The notes below the pieces were generated by a model. The model was given only the letters and a program-made list of their open reading frames with translations. It did not search any database and had not been told where the DNA came from. DNA of 64,000 nt from Armillaria gallica (taxonomy: Eukaryota > Basidiomycota > Agaricomycetes > Agaricales > Physalacriaceae): positions 5,704,001 to 5,768,000 of the forward strand of contig JBANDB010000004.1 of NCBI GenBank assembly GCA_037576215.1, in the 5' to 3' direction. Position 1 is the first letter of the stretch. Each line of letters starts with the position of its first letter. Position numbers and translations under genes: made by a program. Shown one piece after another: positions 19,307 to 32,256 of the stretch.

Positions 19307-22266
19307 ATGCCCTCCATCGATGTCGTACCAGACGGAGACAATGAGAACCTCCAAACACTACCCCATGACACTCAAGGCGACACAGGGACGTCGGATGAAG
19401 CTGCATCCGATTCCCAGCCTGAGGTTCAGCAGCCGGCGAAGCCAGCTCATGACATTCAAGGCAACACAGGGACGCCGGTGGATCCTGCGGACGATTCCCA
19501 GCCTCTGGACATAAATGAGAATTCAACTGCTTATTCCTTGCCACGATGGCGCAAGTTACTTCACAGCATATTTGGCATGCAGCAACGTGGATTTCAGGTC
19601 GGAGGTATGTTGGCTTGTTGTTGTATTGGCGGCATATCTCACTGAGAGCAAAGGGAAAAACCCATTTGACTATGAGCAGAGATTCCCGGAGGATAAGCGG
19701 TATGAGGAACTGGGTCCGCTTGCCAGGGTATGGAGGACATACCTTGAAGAATGCGGTGCATTTGACATTGAGATGTTAGAAGGGTGGAGGGACGGACTTG
19801 ATGTTTTGCTCGTTTTTGTGAGTGCTTTAGTCAACAGTAATTGTGTCTTTTCTCATATTTGTATAGGCCGGTCTTTTCTCGGCCGTGGTCACTACATTCG
19901 TCGTTCAAACATCACAGAGCCTCCAAGTCGATTACGGTCAGGTCACGGCCACACTTCTGTATGAACTCATCGACGTCCAGCGTGCGGCGGCCAATGGATC
20001 CCTTGTGAACAATGTTCCTCGCTCCAACCTCACTCCCTTCTCAGATTTTCGCCCCACGATATCTGATTCGCTAGTCAATGGACTGTGGTTCACCAGTCTT
20101 TCATTCAGTCTCGCTACCGCTCTGTTCGCTGTCCTCACAAAACAGTGGATCCATCAGTACATCGCCATGCCCTCAGGGACACCTCAGGACAGGTGCCATG
20201 TCCGCCAATTCCGGTACATGGGGCTGGAGCAATGGGGTGTGGGATTCATCATCGGTTTATTACCCCTGCTCTTGAGCATGTCGCTTGGCATATTCCTCAT
20301 TGGCCTGGTTCTTTTTCTAGCCCCGCTGCAAGCAGCAATTGCATCCATTGTTGGGACTATCACACTTGTATCCTTTGCTGCATACTTTGTCAGCAACTTC
20401 CTGCCGATTATGTACCCTTCATGCCCATATAAGACACCACTGTCGCAGTACATATTCCTTTCCTACACCTATATCATCCACCTCATCACTCTGGTTTCTT
20501 CGGCCTTAACACCCAAGAAGCCTCCTCCTTGCAAGTTCCGAGACATCGAGCATGCAGCCGTTAAACTCAGGGCAGACGACCTTGATGTATATGCCCTGGG
20601 CTGGTTGTCGAACATGTCCTCCAACCCCAGTGTACAGAGCATTGTCATCCAATCGACCAGTGCCTTACCGTTACGATCAGTGGAGCCTCTAAAGCAATAT
20701 GCGGAGACATTTTCAGGGATGTCCCTTCGCAACAACTTTGATGACATGGCCATAACTGACCAGGAAAGCATGGTTGATCGCCTTATTCGCATGAGCCTCC
20801 GCTTCACTTTCCCCTTGTCCGAAAACCAGACCATCATCGTCATAGCGAAAAGATACTGCCTGTCCACAATAAGAAATCGGCTGTCCACAGAAACCTTTGC
20901 GGAGGTTCTGTGTGTCAACTTCTCTTCTGACGGTACTTTGCGTAGGAATGAGCTTGCGAATCTAGTCAAGGCTCAGTTCATGAAATCACCAGATAAGCGA
21001 CTTTGCTTGCAGCCCATTGTATGGGCCAATATTCTCCAGAGGCTCCTACCATTCACTCAAGAGAGCGATCTGATTCCCTTATTCCTGATGATTCCCCCAT
21101 TGTATTGGCATGCCGACTACAAACCACCTCCCCTTTTCCCGAAAAATGGCATGAGGATTCGTTCGATTTCTGATGAGGACCACCGTGCTGTATCTCTTCA
21201 GGACGCTGTTCACAATTATCTGTATCCAGACATTGCTGATGCCTTTTTTGTGGATTTCACGCATGTGAAGGATGGCACCTTCCATCCCGATCTCACCGCT
21301 GATGAATTCCCCGCTCCTCAGGATCCACGCCTGCGCTTGCTGCTGATGCTAGCCGGCTCATGCTCTAGCCGACGGATAGCCATCCAACCATTTATAGAAG
21401 AGCTTTTTTACCAGGTGCTGAGAAACGTTGAGATTTATATGGGCCTCCCAGGCTTATCTCCGCACCTCAAGGCTCCTTCTTCTGAACTAGACAGCAATCG
21501 ATATGCGGTGCTGAAGCACCTGTATGCTCTGCTTTCTTCAGACGACTTTGGCACCACCATGATGGTGTATAATCAGCGTACCATGCTGATGCTGTTTCTC
21601 CAAGTGCTCAACTCCATGACCCCTCGCCCCCGCTTTCTCCCCTCTGACTGGTGTACCCCAACCATGGCCTCCAACTTTACCCAACTCGCCTTTGAGGACC
21701 AAGCCTGGACACTCTCCTCCGACGAGATAACACTCCAATTTGTGTATTATTTCCTGCAGCTCAGCGAGCCCATTGGAAATCAGATTTTCTCCCGTTTTGT
21801 TTCCGGACGCCTTCTTGACCATGTAGTCAAATTCCGTGGGGAATATGAGATTTGGAGAAGTCATCACCTGCAAGGGATCTTGGGGGCTTTTGTTAGTGGG
21901 GTCAGGAGGTCAGACGCCGCGGTGGCGTACCTCTTTGAGCTCGACAATATCTTTGCTGTTTGTGCAATGTTCATCATTTGGAAGGACATCCCCCGCCTCC
22001 ACCTCCTCGCACAGTGTTTCCCAGAGCACCCGGTGTGGACTGAGTGCTTACAGAAGCTTGATACTATTCCGGAGCACTTTCAACTTGAATTCTGGCGGTA
22101 TATTAGGGAGGAAATTCTTTCTACTGTTGCAGACTTCAGGGTGCTTTTTGAAGGAGGCAAGCCTCCGACTCTCAATTCCCGGCCGACCGTGAGCTCGCTT
22201 TGGCGACGACTGCGGCGGCGACGTGGAAATATCGGGAAGGAATTGACTGAGGCTGGTCAAGTATGA
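19307..22266 (+). CDS. DUF6535 membrane protein, paralog A (join 19307..19604, 19654..19817, 19867..22266)
   Basis: 953 aa. Exon 1 (99 codons plus one base) encodes a hydrophilic Asp/Gln/Thr-rich tail. Exon 2 carries FDYEQRFPEDKRYEELGPLA and ECGAFDIEMLEGWRDGLDVL. Exon 3 continues with AGLFSAVVTTFVVQTSQSL and a module of about four hydrophobic segments (residues about 155-172, 205-225, 255-285, 290-315), including KQWIHQYIA and RYMGLEQWGVGFIIGLLP. This is the DUF6535 domain; its function is unknown. About 620 residues follow without a recognised domain and end in a basic stretch (LWRRLRRRRGN). The 49-bp introns start GTATGT and GTGAGT and end AAAG and ATAG; phases match exactly. The ATG was chosen because all four paralogs share MPSID there. 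Confidence 0.85.
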
Positions 22267-23079
22267 ATGCTTCCATACTCGTTAGCATTGCGATGAAGAA
22301 CCTCTGTATATATTGGTATTTTCCCCTCATTATAAACCTTCATTCAATCAAAGCGAGGTCACTTTCTCATAAAGACCGTGCTTGCTCTTTTTCATCTGCC
22401 CAAGACCTCAAGATCAAGACCGAAAAGGATTCGCCTTGTTGAGCGGAACATCGACGTCGTCGGCGGTTTGGCTTGGGAGCGGTAGACTAAAGAGAGTCAG
22501 AGGTGACGCAATGTTGTGTGTATTGGTAGTATACTTCAGGTCATAACAATGGAGTTCATGACACTGTCTGTACGAATTTCCACCAGGGAGGCCCGTTGCG
22601 CAGGGATGGGCCTAGCCTCGAGGGATACGATTATCCTGTTATCAAGTACTCTATGCTACAAACATGATACCCGACCGAATAGTATACATGGCTCTCGAAT
22701 AGACCACATCTACTTCTACTCTTTAGGACGTTCGGAGAGAAACTCACGAGCTCTTTGATAACTCGTGGTGTTGTTTCGGCTCCAACGGCACAGTCCTTGT
22801 CGTACAGGGTCGTGCCTTCGAGTAGATCAGACCTTCCGTTAGGCAACGTCAACTGTGGTAGTCATCAGCGATATAGCTCCAGATAAATTCATTCGGAACG
22901 CACACTGTAGAAGTAGGGTATAGTGCATCTTGAAGCGAGCTCCTCAACACAGGCTAATTGTCTAGGACACAAGCACTCATCGAAAGAGTCTTGCCAGGCA
23001 GGCTGAGGAAACGGAGAGATGCTTGGAACGACTTGAAAGAACCACGCATCCCCGAGAATACTGGTCATTCCTTCCTACA

Positions 23080-23720
23080 TCCACAGCTCAAAGCCTATCC
23101 AACTCGAACCGTATTGCATTTCCCAAAACAAGCTGGTACTCGCCGTCTTGGTGAGCAACCGGGACAAGTAAAAGGAACAAGTGGGAATTGGTGTCAGCTT
23201 CGTGAGATGCGATGGTAACATCCAAGGAGAGTACGAGGGACCTTTTCGTGATGAGAAGAGTCGAACGCGCATGGGAATAGCGCGCGCACCAGATATGTGC
23301 CGTGGTTGCAGACGCACGCTCAAGAGATGGTGTAACTCGCATTGCATTGCTCCAAGCCCATGTATCGGAATTGACGTACACGGCACCTGTTTGGCACGGC
23401 GATGTATTGTTGGTTCCACCGTTTTGTCGGGACAGCGAACAGGGCCATAGTGAGAAGTTGGTGCGTTAACCAGTGAAGTAGATAATGCTGGGCGAAAATC
23501 CGAGAGAAGGGAGAGAGGTTGAGAATGGAACGAGGGACGAGAGAACAATTGCGTGCTGAAGTGTTGCTGTGGCCTGAACCTGCGACGTTTGAACTATGCA
23601 GACGGCAGAGAAGAAGAGACTAGCCTATGTACAAGGATCAGCAAATAAATAACGATTGTTGAATAACGTACTTACAAAAACGAGCAAAACGTCTGCTTAG
23701 TCTATCCGTCTATCCTTCCC
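23080..23720 (-). pseudogene. Decayed DUF6535 fragment (Z1, copy 2)
   Basis: The minus strand keeps LLSDFRPALSTSLVNAP (family LTPFSDFRPTISDSLVNGL) near 23480, then a shifted stretch matching the nucleotides of AVLTKQWIHQY and RYMGLEQ near 23430-23330. Exon 2 end and second intron are visible at about 23700-23620. Frameshifts disable it. Confidence 0.65.
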
Positions 23721-24320
23721 AGCGCATTCTAAGAAGTACGTTCTCCATACCGTGGCAAGTACCGCAATGTCATTCCCTTCGGCAAGCACAATAACAGGCC
23801 AACGTATCGCCAACCATTACGAGTTCTGGAACTTGGAAGATTGACAGCTTCGCGCTCCAAGCCCATGTACCGAAGTTGACGGACGAGTCCCTGGCAATGC
23901 ACTGTCCATAGCGAGATTGCGCGTGCATTCACCAGCAAATCACATAATGTGGGGTAAAAAAGTGAGAGGGGTGTGGGGATGGAGCGAGGACGTGACTGCC
24001 GCGCGCTCAAGCAGAAGTTTTTGATCTTGGATGTTTGAACGACGAATATGGGGACCACGGCATAAAAGAAACTGGTCTATGTAACGATGAGTGACGAAAT
24101 TATGGCTTTATGAATATTGCACTCACGAAAACTAGCGAAGCATCCCTTCAACATCTCAGCGTCAAGGACCCAGCTCCTCATACTGCGATATTTTTGAACG
24201 CGTCGCTTCCTTCGCTCTCAATAAGATATGTAGCATACGCAATGATAGACTCGACCTATGTTGCTTTATATCGCTTTGCTGTTGCTGTCAGGGTGAAGAA
24301 TATGCGGTGGTAATCGCCAT
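23721..24320 (-). pseudogene. Decayed DUF6535 fragment (Z1, copy 1)
   Basis: On the minus strand an exon 3 start (FVVQTSK, family FVVQTSQ), then LCDLLVNARAISLWT and RQLRYMGLEREAVNL (family RQFRYMGLEQWGVG). Exon 2 remnants lie upstream at about 24170-24150. About 100 bases of the module between FVVQTS and the DSLVN element are missing or scrambled. Confidence 0.65.
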
Positions 24321-24361
24321 TGAGTTTTCGGGCGGGGTAGTAGTATGGATGGAAGGACTGT

Positions 24362-24600
24362 TTGGTAGAGCCAAACAAAGAGACGTCGCTTTCTCATGAA
24401 CACTGTGCTCTTTTTCGTCAATCTCAACGCACTGTGAGTCCTGTCGAGACGTCCTTACCTACCTTTCATTTTAGCCGACTTTGTGACCGCTCAAGCTCGC
24501 AAAACTTGGTTTGCCTTCGAGGTGGCCTATACTGAAGGGCAGTGCATACACCAACGTCAGGAGAGGGCATCAACTAGGTATCCAAAGTGAGTTCACTATC
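24362..24600 (+). repeat. P cassette (Z1), undisturbed
   Basis: GAGCCAAACAAAG at 24368-24380, the CTCATGAACACTGTGCT block, intron GTGAGTCCT...TTCATTTTAG, then an exon opening ADFVTAQARKTWFAFEVAYT. This copy shows the site that the Helitron interrupts at 5111. Confidence 0.5.
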
Positions 24601-24840
24601 ACAGCTGCACCGAGTCTGAGTGATACTCTTTTCTCATCCTCGGCACTCTAGCCCTGAACGACGCAACGCGTTGCTTGTTTTTGGTCGTCGCGACTTCTTC
24701 ACTTTCAACCGTGTGCGGAATAGCACAGCTGCCTCGAGTCTGAATGATACTCTTTTCTCATCCTCGGCAATGACGCGACGCGATGCTTGTTTTAGGTCAT
24801 CGCAACTAGCCGTAATCTTCACTTTCAAACGTGTGCAGAA
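24600..24840 (+). repeat. 124-bp tandem duplication in Z1
   Basis: Two adjacent units (24600-24723 and 24724 to about 24840) begin CACAGCTGC and contain GATACTCTTTTCTCATCCTC. Z2 has a single unit, so the duplication occurred after Z1 and Z2 separated. Confidence 0.7.
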
Positions 24841-24863
24841 TATTTAGGACCGTCTTACCCTCA

Positions 24864-25097
24864 AGCCCGCTCTTTCTTCATCGCGCGGAATACACATTTT
24901 GTACCGAGGAGCAAGCCCCAGAGTACGACACAGGGAAGAAGAGAATATCCGCTGGAATAGTACCTCCTGCTCCTTTTGAACTTTTGGTGAACGTTCTGTA
25001 TCTCTATTCCACCGCTATGCCTCCACTTGTTCCTTGTAATGCGCTTATTCCAATTTGTTACTTTTCACTCAGGCGTGAATCTGTTCCTCTTCAATAA
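24864..25097 (+). pseudogene. P-cassette exon (AEYTFCT block), Z1
   Basis: An open plus-strand frame reads SPLFLHRAEYTFCTEEQAP and continues to about 25097. Near-identical peptides occur at 35066 (Y2), 48370 (Y3) and 60716 (Z2). This is the same reading frame in four copies, which supports coding origin. Not recognised as any known domain. Confidence 0.4.
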
Positions 25098-25560
25098 AGC
25101 GGATACTCCTTTGCACCGAAATTCAGTCCCATTGGATTGTAAATAGAAACCTTCGAAATGAAAACGTGGTAATAGAACGTGTAGATTCCTTGCCTTGTAC
25201 AGGCAAACGGCGGGTAGCACAGACAGGGAAACAGGAGGTTCAAAGAAGCGAACAATGGCATGGTACGATGCTCCGGGCCCATGTACCAGAATACGTACGG
25301 CACGGCGATCCACTGTTTTGTCAGGGCTGAACGAGAGGCTGATGAGCGAGCGAGCGCACGCTGAGCTCGAACAAATTGAAGGTTCTGGGACACGAACAGA
25401 GGAACTATGAGTGACGAAACGAAGGATTTCGGACATCGCACTCACGAAACCTTCTAGCATCTCGGAGCCAAATCCAACGCATACGTTCTCCAAGCGGGCC
25501 CGGTTCCTCGTAGCGAAGGTGTCATTCCCTGACCGGAGCCCACTGCAGGACGACGCAAGA
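25065..25560 (-). pseudogene. Decayed DUF6535 fragment (Z1, copy 3)
   Basis: The minus strand has a degraded exon 2 ending SEMLEGFVSA (family IEMLEGWRDG) near 25450, followed by shifted pieces matching the VLTKQW and YMGLEQ nucleotides near 25300. The same remnant is at 60920-61400. Confidence 0.6.
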
Positions 25561-25915
25561 TCAAGAATTTGGGACACTTTCGCGCGGAGCATGGAGGAGA
25601 GGGTGAGCTCGAGCCTTGCTGCTCGTGATATTCTTCTGCGAAGGCCCGATGCTTGGAAGGCGGTGACGTGTTATCCAAAGTCGTCGGTGGTCCTGTCTGA
25701 GGGAGATGAGGTTGTACGTATCACACAACGTATGAGAGGACTCACCTAATTAGCATTTTCATGCCTTTGATAGTCCCAACATCGCCTCACTAATTACCAG
25801 GCACCTCGGGGAAGGGTCGGGTTATCTGCTCGCGACGGGTAGAAGCACATGGTGAGCTCATCGACTATAGATACAAGGTGAGAAAATGAGACCAGGGAGA
25901 GATCTTGCAGGATGA

Positions 25916-28195
25916 TGGGCGTCGATGACCGGAATGGTATGTTTGGTTCGCCGGTGTAGAGTCAAACAATTCACCCTTGCCTCCCGCCGCCATGCTCTTT
26001 CATTCAACCTCGTCCTTCATTCTGGTCCAAACGTTCAAGGCCTTCGACTCCTATATAATGCTTGAAGATTATGTGAGTAAACTTCGATGTGTATTCAATG
26101 TGGTTTTTACCTTTTATCCCAGCCAATTGTTTTGATAACTGAAAAGCTCGAAATCAAGACCGGAATTTTTGGCCCGCGCGAACACACGCTGAAGAGGAGG
26201 ACCTAAAGGGAAGGGCGCCCGCATGCGGATACTGGGTGGGTTTCTCGCCCGCTGGATGACATGCATATCCTTACCTTCTTCACACAGGTCTCCGACGTCC
26301 GTACGCGTCCTCGGCGACCTTACGCGATGAATGGCCTCTCGCCATCAAGCAAGCTCTTGGTGCGGTGGAAGACCCGGTTATGCGAGAGACGATGTATGTT
26401 CACAGCATCTCGGTCAGGACCGTCGACGACTTGCCCGCGAGTACTTCCACATGTCAAGCGGTCGGCACATCCTGACCTTCCTGAGACAGCATTCCCTCCC
26501 TCCACTACCTTCCAGTACGCTCCCTGCAAGGACACGGCCCGCAAAGACCTCTTTCTCCCGATTTTGCACAAAGACGACGCATCGAGCAAGTGACGGGACG
26601 AAGTTGCACTCGAAGGCCACGCCACGCCTGCACTCGACGATGACGGGAAACGCGAGCATTTGGAGGGGGATGTGGTTTGCAGGAAGCGAGGGGTGGGTCC
26701 TCTCTCTCTCGCTCTTAGTCAGGGTACTCACGCGTCTCCAGATCTGTTCCAAATCAACGCGACGTGGTGAGGTGCTCGATTTTGTACTGAGACGACATAT
26801 CGTCATCCGGCGAGCAAACAGGACAGAAGAGATGGGTAAGTCTCTCCCGTTCACTCATATTCCGGGCGCTTATCCTCCCGTTATCCAAGCAGCAGCAATT
26901 TTGGCTCGAGGTGAAGCATCTTAGCTTCATCTCACAAGCAAGTTCTCGGGGCGGCGATGATGGGAATGAGCAGATGCGTTGGAGACGCGTAATCTCATGT
27001 GTTTGCTTCACAATGCGCGCACCCCGGCTCTAGCCCGATCACTCTCCGAGACTCCTCAAAATGACGACCTCAAGCACGAAAAAGCCGGTGCAGACGACGC
27101 TTCGAATATGAGTTCGAGCATCATCGACGCGCTTTGGATTGAGGTATCGCTTGCAAGGGTGATGATTTGATTTAAAAGACGGGGTGCAGGCGTCTAGGAA
27201 CCGAAATTAGGGTTGGGAGGTATCTGTGCGCTACGAGGCTTTTTTGCTCAATATGCGAGCTTTGTTAGACCGCTAGGAGCTGTACTTAGGATTTAGTACG
27301 GAAAATGACTCATTTGCAATTACGTAGATTAGTCTTTACAAGAATAATATGAACACTACCAATTCATGACCCAAATATCCGAAAACTTCTCCCTGAACTA
27401 TGGTCGGGACGAGTGACCGAGAGAATAGGACACAGTTAGGAAAATCGAGCTGGACTGTCCATGAATTCGACGTCCTGAAGAGGGTTCATGTATCTGAAGG
27501 TTCGTTGAGGGAGAAAGACGTACCCGTAGTTGGGTGCTTCTACACCCTCCCCCGCCGTGCATCTACCTCGCCGTCTTGGACGAGCTCCGCAAACTGCTTT
27601 CGTCGACGCGCTCACCGGCATTCGGGTCGTGCCAATCACTTCTGTCGACTCTTAACCGCGTACCCTCTCAGGCAAGAGCAGCATCGTGACAAATCACTAT
27701 AGGCAGCAGTTAGCGTGCATATAGCAAATGTAAAGAAATGTACTTGCAATTTCATTCAATATTACTATCTGAACCCGTACTGGTTAGCCCGAGTTCGAGA
27801 CAGAATGAAAAAGAATAGCCTTACCTGGTACAAGGCTTAACCTAACAGTACACCTGCCTATTTGCGCTGTCACTTCGATGTATGGAGCTAGAGAAGGACT
27901 ATTACCTTGGTAGCCCCTCGCCGCCATCCTACACAAGCCCATGTCAACAACAGAAAGTAAGCGTGTAAGGATACGTACCAGTGTCCGTATACCCCCAACC
28001 GAACGACCCTTAACCTGATCCAACGAGTCCATTTTCGACGGCGGAAGGGATCACCGGCGAGCTCGTCGTACGTGGATGACTGCTACTGATGACACGTGCG
28101 CGTGAACTGTGATTTAGCTTGGAGTATCCAAGCCATTGCAAGTGCTTACCGAACATAATAGGCCCAGGTTCACGTTCCGACCCTCTCTCCTAGAG
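25916..28195 (+). repeat. Module X2, right arm of the inverted pair around gene A
   Basis: Inverted homolog of 15672-17878. It starts with the P block GTCGATGACCGGAATGG and TATGTTTGGTTCGCC (25920-25950), a first exon MLEDY before GTGAGT at about 26070, and continues with fragmentary exons. The C-terminal exon at about 27030-27290 is broken. The convergent minus-strand gene remnant (counterpart of 15870-16443) lies at 27430-28035. The arms are separated by about 8 kb holding gene A and Z1. Confidence 0.65.
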
Positions 28196-28850
28196 GTGGT
28201 TCCCCAAGTACATACTCACGGACAGCGGATCTCCGAGGAACTGGAGGTTGGTGCGAGAAGCGTATGAGAATATCCCATGGTGGCAGTCCGTCGCGCCAAC
28301 AGAAATACTGGGGGAGGGAACCCAACGGAGGGTCTTTACCAGTTGCCAACGATTTTCTGTCTGGGAAGGCGGTGGATATTTTGGATCGGGTTGAGCATGC
28401 GGCAATAGTTTATGATTATTTCACGATACTGCGGGGGTACTTTACTTGGTACACCGCCGAGTGTGACTTTGCTGTGAGTTTTAGTGGGGTTCGCTTACTG
28501 ATTAGGACTGGGCGAACAGAGAGGTATTGTAAAAAGACCAAAGGCGGGCCTGTTCGTACTGTTGTGAGGCTCCTAGAAGTTATGGAGGACCTCGACTATC
28601 GAATGAATTCGATCGGGACCACTAAGATATCGGCCCATCGGTTCACTTGTCTTCATAGAGGATTTTCGGGTTTTCGTGTTATAGTTTTCTGCATAGGAAT
28701 TTATATTAACCTTTAGAAAAGCTGCAATTCTATGTGCTATGCGTACCCACAGAGTCCTTTCATTTGACATTCCGAAGGCAAATAGAAGGTGTTGCGAACG
28801 GAGAAACGCTTGGCAGAGATATTAATACGAATTGAATATTTGAGGACATT
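28196..28850. other. Unique stretch, nothing firm
   Basis: No homology to other parts of the window was noticed. A plus-strand frame at 28264-28716 (150 codons) contains HAAIVYDYFTILRGYFTWYT but no feature that establishes it as a gene. Confidence 0.3.
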
Positions 28851-29196
28851 GGGTTTCATTCTGGGTCTTCAAGTGTTCTCTGGGCTTGTCGTTCGTGATC
28901 AGACAGGTCCTTGTGAGTTTGGCGGGCGGCACAGATTTCACTCGTTATGATCGGGTAGCACTTACTCACCGAAACGGAGCACCGCCACCGTCGTCTCTCA
29001 CTCTCTCGTATCAAGGCAGAATGGGCCGCAACCAACAATAGTGCAAACGGAGAGGATCTCTGACCGTACTGGTAATCAGTCTCGATTTTCACATGGTTAT
29101 CTTGACGGTTATCACGGTCCGACCGGAGGCACCGTGAGTGCTACAATACAGCCTCAGCGCCTAGCAAGCCCTTCTTTTCCTCACACCACGACAGGC

Positions 29197-32100
29197 ATGC
29201 CTTCCATCGATACTGTACCAGACGGAGACGATGAAAACCTCCAAACACTACCCCATGAGATTAAAGGCGACACAGGGACGTCGGATGATCCTGCAGGCGA
29301 TTCCCAGCCTGAGGTTCAGCAGCCGGCGAGGATAGCTCATTCCCAGCAAAAGTCAACTCGCCACTTTTTTGGCATCCCGCAACGTGGATCCCAAGTTAGA
29401 GGTACGATGTTTTCTTGTTCGTGCTTGCCTCATTTCTCATTGCGATCCAAGGGAACGATCCGTTTGACTATGAGCAGAGATTTCCGGAGGATAAGCGGTA
29501 TGAGGAACTGGGTCCACTTGCCAGGGTATGGAGGACATATCTTGAAGAATGCGGTGCATTTGACATTGAGATGTTGGAAGGATGGAGGGACGGATTGGAT
29601 GTTTTGCTTGTTTTCGTGAGTGCTTTATGTAACAGCTATTGTTTCTTTATTCAAAATTGTATAGGCTGGTCTCTTCTCAGCCGTGGTCACTACGTTCGTC
29701 GTCCAGACATCGCAGAGCCTCCAAGTCGATTACAGTCAGGTCACGGCAACACTTCTATTCGAGCTCATCGATGTCCAGCGCGCAGCGGCCAACGGTACTC
29801 TCGTCAACAATGTTCCTCGTTCAGATCTCACTCCGTTCTCTGACTTCCGTCCTACGATATCCGATTCACTGATCAATGGATTGTGGTTCACTAGTCTTTC
29901 GTTCAGTCTCACCACTGCTCTATTTGCTGTCCTGACAAAACAGTGGATTCACCAATATATCGCTGTTCCATCAGGCACCCCTCGGGACAGATGTCATGTA
30001 CGTCAGTTTCGATACATGGGGCTGGAGCAGTGGGGTGTGGGTTTCATCATCGGATTATTACCTGTTCTCCTGAGTGTGTCGCTTGGTATATTTCTAGTGG
30101 GTTTGGTACTTTTCCTCGCCCCACTACAAGTGGTGATCGCATCTGTCGTTGGAGCCATCACATTTATATCCTTCGCTGCGTACTTTGTCAGCAACTTCCT
30201 GCCGATTTTTTACCCTTCGTGCCCGTACAAGACACCGCTGTCGCAGTATATCTTTCCGCTCTATGCATACATCGTCCACTGTGCTAGCAGCTTCTTCCCC
30301 TTGGTCATCTCATCTTCCTCTGAGTCACCCAAGTCAGAGTCTCCCATTTGCACGCTTCGAGATGCCGAGCGTTCCGCTGTGGAATCCAATGCAGAAGAGA
30401 TGGACATACACGCATTGGCTTGGCTATTTAACATGTCATCCAATCCCAGCGTACAGACCATTGTTATACAGTCAGCCGGGATTTTACCCCTGGCATCTGT
30501 GGAGTCTCTGAAGCTACATGCCAAAGGGATTTCAGAGATGTCTGATACCTCTGCCCTGTTATGCTCTCTCATTGAAGAAGGCAGATTTGATCGTCTCGCT
30601 CGTGCAGGCCTTCGCCTCAGAAATCCCAAACACCAGCCCCCGTGGCCTTATGCCACCCAGGATTTACTGAACCAGAAAAAGAACCAGTTGTCCCCAGAAG
30701 TCTATGCAGAACTTCTGGCTATCTCTTCCAATTTTCCTGCTTTTCCATCTGACCACTTGGAGCAAGTTCTCAATCTGCTCAAAGCTCAGTTCATGGAACC
30801 AGCAGTTCAGCAGCTTTCACTGCAGCCCATTGTATGGGGCTATCTTCTTCAGAAGCTCCTACCCTTCAAATCACACTCATGGGATAGTATCAGTAGTCTG
30901 ATTCAGCCTCTATTCTCTAAAATATCTTCGTCCTATTGGCATGCCAACTACAAACCCCTTCCTCTTTTCTTTGGAAATGACCAATTGAAAATTTGTTTCA
31001 CTTCTGACAGACTTCGCAGATATTCGGGCCCAGTTTGTCTGGCAAATGCCGTTCGGGACTATCTGTCTCCGTATGTCGCCGATGCCATCTTCCAGTACTT
31101 CAGAGATGCTTGGGACATTGATTTCTATTCTGATCCTGCCGATGAATTTCCCGCACCTCAGGATCCACGGCTCCGTGCGTTGTTGGCAATGGCCGGCTCG
31201 CCTTCTATTCGGAAGGTGCCCATGGCAAATCCTTCCAGGGACAGCTTTTTTGGCACGGTTATGTGGAACATTGGGACTTATATGGAAGTCCATGAGTCTC
31301 TGCTCGACAACAATTTTCCTTCTTTCAAACTAGATAGCAATCGCTATTCGGTGCTGAAGCTCCTGTATACTTTGATTTCATCGGACGAGTATGGCAGTGC
31401 TTCAATGCACAATCTAGACCAGCGTATCACGTTGGTGATGTTTTTGCGGGTGCTTCGTTCAACATCCCCTCACCCTCATTTTCTTCCCAAGAAGAGCTGG
31501 TGTACACCATTCATCGCATCCAAATTTCCCCAAATTGTTTTGCAGGATAATAAGACCTGGACACTCATGGATAATGAGGGCCCGGGCCCCCATCGCAGCT
31601 CAGAGTCAGACGAACTCATTCTTTATTTCCTGTGGTCCTCCCTCACCGTGAATCAGATGTTCTCTCATTTTGTTTCTGGGTGTCATCTCGACCGGATAGG
31701 CAGGCTCCGCGGTGATGATATTGAATACAATGAACTCTTATCACAAATCTTGGATACGTTTATCGTTCGAATGACACCTGATGTGTTGGACCACCAGGTC
31801 TTACAGCAGTTCACGTCATACATTTACGAACCCGAGAACCTCTTCACCATCTGTGCGGTGCACATTTGTGGGAATGCTACCTACTACCTTCGTCGTCTCG
31901 CGCAAGTTCATCCAGATCACCCAGCTTGGCCAGAGTGCTTGCAGAAGCTTGACGCTATACCACTGGCTGAGCACTTTGGTCTGCCAAGTTATGGTTCGGA
32001 CTGGATCACTCGTAGGGTTTCAGAATTCAAGGAATTTGTCGAAGGAGGATGTGTGGGAAGCTTTGGACTGCCTACGCCTGATCCTCAGTCACCGCAACAA

Positions 32101-32256
32101 GCTCCGGTTGAAGATGAACACCCGGTTCATGAATGGTCATTGATGAAATCGTTACCGAATCTTTGGCATCAGTTGCGTCAGCGGCGGCACAGTGATACGG
32201 CGGCGAAAACGGAGGAAATTTTGATGAATCCTAGTAGCAGTATCAGTGAAGTGTAA
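29197..32256 (+). CDS. DUF6535 membrane protein, paralog B (join 29197..29401, 29452..29615, 29665..32256)
   Basis: 986 aa, the longest of the four. Exon 1 is shorter than in A and D and ends in STRHFFGIPQRGSQVR, a form shared with C. Exon 2 and the DUF6535 module of exon 3 are nearly the same as in the others (TKQWIHQYIAVPSGTPRDRC, four hydrophobic segments ending AAYFVSNFLPIFY). From about residue 330 B diverges: an extra Ser-rich insert (SSSSESPKSESP), ALAWLFNMSSNPSVQTIVIQ, and a longer C-terminus with a Pro/Gln-rich linker before LWHQLRQRRHSD. Introns are 50 bp (GTACGA...CCAAG) and 49 bp (GTGAGT...TATAG). The frame is open from 29041, but MPSID at 29197 matches the other paralogs. Confidence 0.85.

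Larger units (their letters stand above)
22267..25915 (+). repeat. Segmental repeat Z1 (paralogous to Z2)
   Basis: It follows gene A as Z2 follows gene D and can be aligned by eye over its whole length. It contains a weak P-like block at about 22345, a block at 22850-23080 shared with 58300-58480, three decayed DUF6535 copies on the minus strand, a P cassette at 24368, a 124-bp tandem duplication at 24600, and a P exon at 24864. The first 430 bases also follow gene C (43855-44285). Confidence 0.7.

Noticed and set aside
19032..19514. 160-codon ORF overlapping exon 1 of gene A
   Set aside because: Different frame from the exon conserved in four paralogs; it is not open in the D flank in the same way.
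28264..28716. 150-codon ORF as a DUF6533-like protein
   Set aside because: Only a short YDYFTILR-like match; no further conserved text, no paralog and no splice context.
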